This document shows, piece by piece, positions 6,226 to 10,999 of a stretch of 10,999 nt of DNA. The position numbers were made by a program, and so were the translations under genes. The notes beneath the pieces are model-generated. The model saw only the letters and a program-made list of their open reading frames with translations. It had not been told where the DNA came from and made no database searches. The stretch's first letter is position 1. Each line of letters begins with the position of its first letter. This DNA comes from Dichomitus squalens LYAD-421 SS1 (Eukaryota > Basidiomycota > Agaricomycetes > Polyporales > Polyporaceae). The DNA lies in contig NW_006766959.1 of NCBI RefSeq assembly GCF_000275845.1, forward strand, positions 1-10,999. Reading direction: 5' to 3'.

Positions 6226-9174
6226 TCCCAACTGCGACAGGCATCTGCCTTCCGACTCGATACGTGGAAAGTGCAGATGTCGACTTGCTGCGAAGTTGAA
6301 CATTACGCGCCAATTCGTTGGCTTCTGACAGAGTATTGATCGTGTTTGGTCCCTTGTGCCAATAGCTCTGTTCTGCTCTCCGCGTTGTGCCACGTTCATG
6401 CGTCACAGTTATGTATCGCGAGTGGGTGGCGGAAATCCGCAGCATCCACATGGACCTCCAAGAAGGCCTCTAGACGTACTTGCCAAAAAGCTAGGTGTAT
6501 CCGAACCAGTACAAATCTAATACTGCTTAGCACTCGAGTACATGATACCGCCTCGCGAAGGAGGCGTAGTCGACATTGACCACCCCGGCGATCCTCGCGA
6601 TGGCAGAGAGCCCGGTGCGGCCAGCCGGAGCAACCCGGTTTACGCCTAGCGTAGCCGCCACGAAAAATCAAGTACCCCGTGGTATACCAAAAACCCGTCC
6701 GTGCCTACAGCATCGAACGACTCATGGCAATCCGGCTATCTTTCACATACATGTCATGCTTGTCGTGCATGGTACGCGCCGAGTCGCTTCCCCATGTGCG
6801 TCCGGTGTATGTATGGTATGTGTAGCAGGCGTCCGAGGCTCTCCACTAGAGTTGGCGACAGTCCATGTCATGCCCGTCGTTCTGCTAACATCTACGTTCT
6901 CGATCTGTTTCTGCGCACCTGTTCTCTTCACGTCTGTTGAGGGCTCTGCACCTACTCCATCTGAGGTGTACCGTCGCAACCTGCGCGGATTGTGTTGACA
7001 TCTGCCTCGACAGATAGATCCTTCGAGGGGCCGTGGCACCGGGGCGATCTTGTGAGTTGACTTCGCTTGTATCATTTCAGGAAGGACGAAACCCGCATCG
7101 TGCTGTCTGGCAATAGCATAGACTCGTCTCCGGGACTATCACTGTTTGACGTCGGGCGCTGCGCGTGATGGATTGATCGTGTGTGCAGTACGGGCCCGCG
7201 CCGTTAGGGTACTGTACTGTTAGGCCATGCGGCCGTTTTAATCGGTGCGTGCACGCCGCAGCTCGGAGAAAGTTGTTCATACGAATGTCGAGGACGAGTA
7301 GGCTATTCCGCACTAGACCTAAAACTAGGCCTACAGGATCGCGCGCTGGGACCACGCTGGTGGAGACAGGGAGGAAGTAATCCCGCGTGCGCTTGATACA
7401 CGGAGCATGTGCTCAGCAAGGAGTCCCGTGAATGTGCGACGCGAGGTGAACAATTGTCACCCGCTCAAGGCAGGAAAGTGACAGCGAGTGGAAACAGAGA
7501 TAAAAGGTCAGCGTCTACAAATTCCCGTCATGTCAGCGTACCTTGAAACTGTCTTTCTGGAGACGCACAACTCCAATACTTTGAGCCCCACAGAGCGCCA
7601 TCCTGAGCGAACTCGCGGATAATATGGCTTATGGAGGTCGTCTGGGTGAGTGGCGTCGCTCATTCTGTGAACCTGATTGACATTTGCCCCTTACTAGTTC
7701 CGCACCGTGCGCCCAGCTGACCTTGTTCGACCCGGCTTCTAGGTCCCTTGTTTCCCTCTTATGACACGTTCTTCTTCAATACAGGCCACTCAATCGCCGC
7801 CGTTGAAGGTTGAGTGATAGATCTTGATCCATCCGGTCCCCGTAAATGGCATATACGTCCAACGTGCGCTCCAGTGGTTTAGTAACACAACCTTATTTCG
7901 GCCCCGCCTGGGTCGGTGCATCTTGTCGGGTGCATGTGCAGGTATGTGGCACTGAGTTTCTCTTCGCTTCGGCCACTGAAGGGCGTACGTGGCATCCGCT
8001 CCGGAATGGCATCCCAGCCTCTTATTCCAGCCCTGGTGCCCTTGCACAGCCGAATGAATACCGTTGGATGACCGTACAACTATCTTTTGCTCGAAAGTCC
8101 TCTTTTCAGCAGTGATGGTGTGCAGGTCAGTGAGTGTTACTTGACAGCACCCCCCCTAAGTGGTCTTAGCTGCGCCTGTGGAGGTAAGCGTTGACTCACG
8201 CAGACCGCGAGCGAGAGTTAATCCAGAATATCTGAAGTATTCCATGAATTCACGGGATCCTGGACTGCGGTCTGCGTAGAAATAGCGTGACTTTGCCGCA
8301 TTGCATCCTAATTCAATCAGGTTGTGAGCCCATTGTCATCGAGTGCAGACTGGTACCTACTAGACAGCAATCATTTGGCCGCCTTTAACCGGCTCTACGT
8401 CCCATCACGGTGGATTTCCGCACTCATTTCCATGAGGTTCCTAGCTTGAGCAATTGCTTAGCCAGAGGCCGATTACGGTGATCCATGATTCAGCAATCTC
8501 AAGGATCAGCATTCGCGAAATTGTAGGTTGGTCTCAAATGGGCAGCTGCGAAACGCTTGACTGATGTCTTCCAATGGCATATTCGGCAAGACTGCGCACT
8601 CGCCTCCACACATCTGTAGGTACCACAGTAGCTAAAGTGATAGATGGCTTGTATTGATCATTGACAAGTCGGTGCAACATTGAAACGGAAAGTTTGCCGT
8701 AACAGCGGCTCACTCTATTTATGATGCGTTTCGAAAGCCTTTCCATGACGATCTTTGGAAAAGCAATCGTAGCTTTCAGGTCGCGATGGTATAGGGATAA
8801 ACCATAAGAGGTATGTAGCTCATCGATGAGGTGCCTACGTGTATTTAGAGAGTAGCTGCATTACAGGAGACTGTCAGATATCTGGTTGGTGACTCACCGA
8901 CTGTCTTATCGTTATCTGGAATGGGTGTGGAGTCTACACCAGTTCGGGGTAGTCGGTGGCGGGTGAAGCGTCGAAGATCTTCCGGCCCTATGCGAGTTCT
9001 ATCGGACACCGCTTTCGATGCTGTCATAGACAGCGTGTTGCCATGCTAAGTCCAATCATGCAACTGGAAGCACGAACTCGAGCATATTAGGTATTAGTCT
9101 TTTCATATGCACAATACACATTATCACCCAGCGATACGACTATTTATGGGACATACAACAACTCTGTCCTTGAA
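6226..9174. other. Long stretch without a convincing gene
   Basis: Open frames here are short (under ~140 codons). They lack recognisable motifs, and I could not extend them with phase-compatible introns into anything familiar. The stretch should contain the 3' untranslated part of the plus-strand homeodomain gene at its left and the promoter of the secreted-protein gene at its right. I saw no tRNA, rRNA, intact transposon or simple-sequence array. Old, degraded mobile DNA is possible but unproven. Confidence 0.5.
8198..8277. repeat. 11-bp inverted repeat with 58-base spacer
   Basis: ACGCAGACCGC at 8198-8208 is the exact reverse complement of GCGGTCTGCGT at 8267-8277. A smaller inner pair, TCCAG (8222-8226) and CTGGA (near 8260-8264), lies between them, so a branched hairpin could form. 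No flanking target-site duplication is evident, so a miniature transposon is not supported. Confidence 0.6.
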
Positions 9175-9182
9175 TATAAAAG
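9175..9182 (+). promoter_or_regulatory. TATA box of the small secreted protein gene
   Basis: TATAAAAG lies 150 bases before the ATG at 9325. That distance fits a short 5' leader that includes the predicted 63-nt leader intron. An A/C-rich leader (AGCAACACAAGAACACC) follows, as is common in fungal transcripts. Confidence 0.65.
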
Positions 9183-9251
9183 AGGGCGGAAGGCAAGGGA
9201 TTCTGCAGCAATTCCTCGCTGAGCACTAGCAACACAAGAACACCACTCTGA

Positions 9252-9314
9252 GTAAGCATGCATCCGACTCTCTGCTCATAGCCTTGATGCTCACAGTTGT
9301 TTCCCTCCTCGTAG
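9252..9314 (+). other. Predicted 5'UTR intron
   Basis: It has a GTAAGC donor at 9252, a TGCTCAC branch-like word and a pyrimidine-rich tract before CTCGTAG, ending at 9314, ten bases before the ATG at 9325. Splicing would remove an upstream ATG at 9258 that could otherwise capture ribosomes. The length of 63 nt matches the coding introns of the window. Confidence 0.6.
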
Positions 9315-9324
9315 ATCCTACAAC

Positions 9325-9635
9325 ATGCGTTTCACCGCTGCCATTGTCAACCTCGCCGTCGCCCTCTGTGCTATCAACGCCGGAGCCGCCATCGCTGCCG
9401 CTGCTCCTGGGAAGCTCGAGGCTCGCCAGACTGCTTGCGATATCATAAATTGTACTACGGATGCCGAATGCTCAGGGTGCCCCGCTCTCCTTGGTCAGAC
9501 CTGGACGTGCGATCGTGTGGCCGGCCTTCTCGGGGTGAGTCTGCTCTCCAACTCTGATCGCTTAGTGACTATTCGTTTTGACTCTTGGACCATGTATAGG
9601 TGTGCCTCCCAATTCCTCTTCCTTCACCGCTCTAA
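9325..9635 (+). CDS. Small secreted six-cysteine protein
   Basis: Two exons, 9325-9534 and 9600-9635, encode 81 residues. The 65-nt intron (9535-9599) has a GTGAGT donor and a TATAG acceptor. Residues 1 to ~24 form an Ala-rich hydrophobic signal peptide (MRFTAAIVNLAVAL...). A LEARQ sequence at 31-35 resembles the monobasic pro-site frequent in fungal secreted proteins. The mature part has six cysteines (38, 43, 49, 52, 62, 72) spaced C-x4-C-x5-C-x2-C-x9-C-x9-C, the last one supplied by exon 2, and one possible N-glycosylation site (Asn42-Cys-Thr). Six cysteines suggest three disulfides and a stable extracellular mini-protein, possibly effector-like or antimicrobial; I do not recognise the family. 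Unspliced, the frame would run to 9720 and lose Cys72. The TATA box at 9175 and the leader intron support a real gene. Confidence 0.75.
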
Positions 9636-10490
9636 TCTGGGATGGCACAAGGCCCCCAGGTCTCACCGGTCTAAGGGACCAAGGCAGGCACCAATCGCTC
9701 CATCAGAGTGGAGGCATTAAGTTTTGATGAGGTTCACGGTATTACGTCGTATGCGGCAAAGTTATAGTGAGAAAAGGAAAACCCATATGTATGTCTCGTG
9801 ATGTATGACATGTTGGATTGGATTCTGCGCTACCCCCACCGACGCGACTGCCACCTCGACCCTGTTGACCTGAATTGGGTACCTCAATATTGGCAGTTAC
9901 TGAAGTATCGCGGCTCGGGTGAAAGTCATCTTAGAGCCATGATGTCCTCTGACTGCGACTCCATAACCCTCTGTGCCGCCGATGCGGCAAATTGTCAGCG
10001 CTTTCATGGTGTCTCCCTCAGAATATGATTACAAACATGAGGATAGGTGCATGCTGTCTGATGTCTGGGTGATCTGGGTTTACAGACTCTCTTTATCTCC
10101 GTCTCTCCAAAGCTTGGCTTCTACCTTCTTCCACCCCGCACTGGGGGCTCCCTCAGCTGAGCAGGTTCGCGTAGGCGAGGTACTCAAGCATGTTCGAGCA
10201 GATATATATGCACAGAAAATACTCCAGTTATCTTAGCCTCTGTGGGAGTACTTGAGTCGCTCTCTAGCAGTGTGTAAGGGGCCATTCGCTGAAGAGCGTG
10301 GATCTGCGTTGATATGAGCGCCTGACTGGTGACATCACGTGCCCCATATCCACATGCGCGTCGGTAGTCCGGTTATGGGCATACCCGCCCTGTTCCGCCT
10401 CGCAATGTTCTGTTCATTGATGTCCTCATCGCCCGGTTATCGTCGCCGCCGAGATTCATCTCTCCCTGCATCTACTACAGTCGACACCCT
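9636..10490. other. 3' flank of the secreted-protein gene, no further gene seen
   Basis: The first ~150 bases probably hold the 3' untranslated region; no clear AATAAA was seen. Remaining open frames (for example 9798-10028 and 9973-10236) are short, overlap each other and show no motif. An E-box-like CACGTG lies at 10336-10341 without an identifiable target gene. Confidence 0.4.
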
Positions 10491-10493
10491 CTT

Positions 10494-10915
10494 AACCCAT
10501 AGCCCTCGGGACAGGCCCGAATATATGGGTTTTGAGGGGTTATGGGCTGCGAGAACTTAAGCGCCTCATAAGCGCCCCTGATTAGTCCCAGTTAGCGAGC
10601 GCTGGAAAGGCGTCTACTGACCCTTTGAGAGAGCGCTATGAGATTTCGAACAGACTCACCTACCCACAACGTGGTCGGAGCATGGATGGACACTGGGAGG
10701 ACTCTGGGAAGCATGCATCGAGTATTGCAAAGGTTATCGATGAGCGTAATCTCAATGTGAGCCCTATTACCGTATGGGTTTTGGGCCCTAGAAAGCTATG
10801 GGTTATTGGGTACCAGGGGCCTATGGGTTATGGGGTCGAATTCCCCCTATCCCGACTTGGGAAAGCCAAAATCTTATGGGTTTCGGGAGTTTATGGGTTA
10901 CCAGGGGTATGGGTT
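10494..10915 (+). repeat. Cluster of degenerate TATGGGTT motifs
   Basis: Plus-strand TATGGGTT occurs at 10524-10531, 10773-10780, 10797-10804, 10822-10829, 10875-10882, 10892-10899 and 10908-10915. Shorter TATGGG units lie at 10541 and 10829, and one inverted AACCCATA at 10494-10501. Spacing is irregular. A longer word, TACCAGGGG followed by (CC)TATGGGTTA, appears twice (10810-10830 and 10899-10916). It is not a canonical TTAGGG telomere array. It may be a dispersed low-complexity family or part of a mobile element. Confidence 0.6.
10506..10520. repeat. Short inverted repeat inside the motif cluster
   Basis: TCGGG (10506-10510) and CCCGA (10516-10520) form a stem with a five-base loop. This stem is itself flanked by AACCCATA (10494-10501) and TATGGGTT (10524-10531), also inverted, giving a nested two-part hairpin of 38 bases. 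Confidence 0.5.
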
Positions 10916-10999
10916 AGGAGGGTGTCGACTGTACTACTAATCATATCTCATGCTCCTATATCCTTCATGGCTAGCGAATCCCCATCGACCTCGACACCC

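Noticed and set aside
6576..6998. 140-codon plus-strand frame
   Set aside because: Composition looks non-coding; overlapping frames of similar length exist on both strands, and no domain is seen.
7846..8115. 89-codon plus-strand frame starting MAYTSNVRSSG
   Set aside because: No signal peptide, domain or flanking splice structure; overlapping frames on the other strand are of comparable length.
9798..10236. Two overlapping frames downstream of the secreted-protein gene, one with several cysteines
   Set aside because: No signal peptide and no similarity to the upstream gene; likely 3' flank.
10830..10850. GGGTCGAATTCCC resembling a tRNA B box
   Set aside because: It is an imperfect palindrome in the motif cluster; no A box or cloverleaf could be found upstream.

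Overview
The window looks like nuclear DNA of a basidiomycete fungus, probably an agaricomycete. The reasons are dense short introns (about 56-91 nt, mostly GTRNGT-like donors, YAG or AAG acceptors), Ser/Pro/Gln-rich transcription-factor-like linkers, and a small secreted cysteine-rich protein gene with a LEARQ-type processing site. I cannot name the species. There are no bacterial-type operons, RNA genes or CRISPR arrays.

Layout. (1) 1-736: no gene; GC-rich left edge, then AT-richer sequence with short repeats, including two inverted TATGGG-type motifs near 103-120. (2) 737-4518, minus strand: a chain of twelve predicted exons whose phases all match, giving one open frame of about 1006 codons. 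It carries four copies of an atypical homeodomain-like module (three complete, one cut short) joined by Ser/Pro/Gln-rich linkers, and ends in a short C-terminal motif. It could instead be two or three tandem genes; possible internal starts are listed. (3) 4519-4884: the gap between two divergently transcribed genes. (4) 4885-6225, plus strand: a second gene of the same family, about 350 codons in five exons, with one complete module and the same C-terminal motif. (5) 6226-9174: almost 3 kb in which I see no convincing gene, with one 11-bp inverted repeat. (6) 9175-9635, plus strand: a TATA box, a 5'UTR intron and a two-exon gene for an 81-residue secreted six-cysteine protein. (7) 9636-10999: no gene; a cluster of TATGGGTT motifs at the right edge.

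The main point is the homeodomain array. All five modules are interrupted by an intron at exactly the same codon and phase inside predicted helix 1. The four complete copies align without gaps and share an invariant Gly-Cys-Glu in a loop about seven residues longer than in a canonical homeodomain. Three of the four complete copies have lost the canonical Asn51. The divergent gene pair recalls basidiomycete mating-type homeodomain pairs, but both genes belong to one atypical class. The likely role is sequence-specific DNA binding or protein pairing in the nucleus; that is inference from the fold-like pattern, not shown by the sequence.
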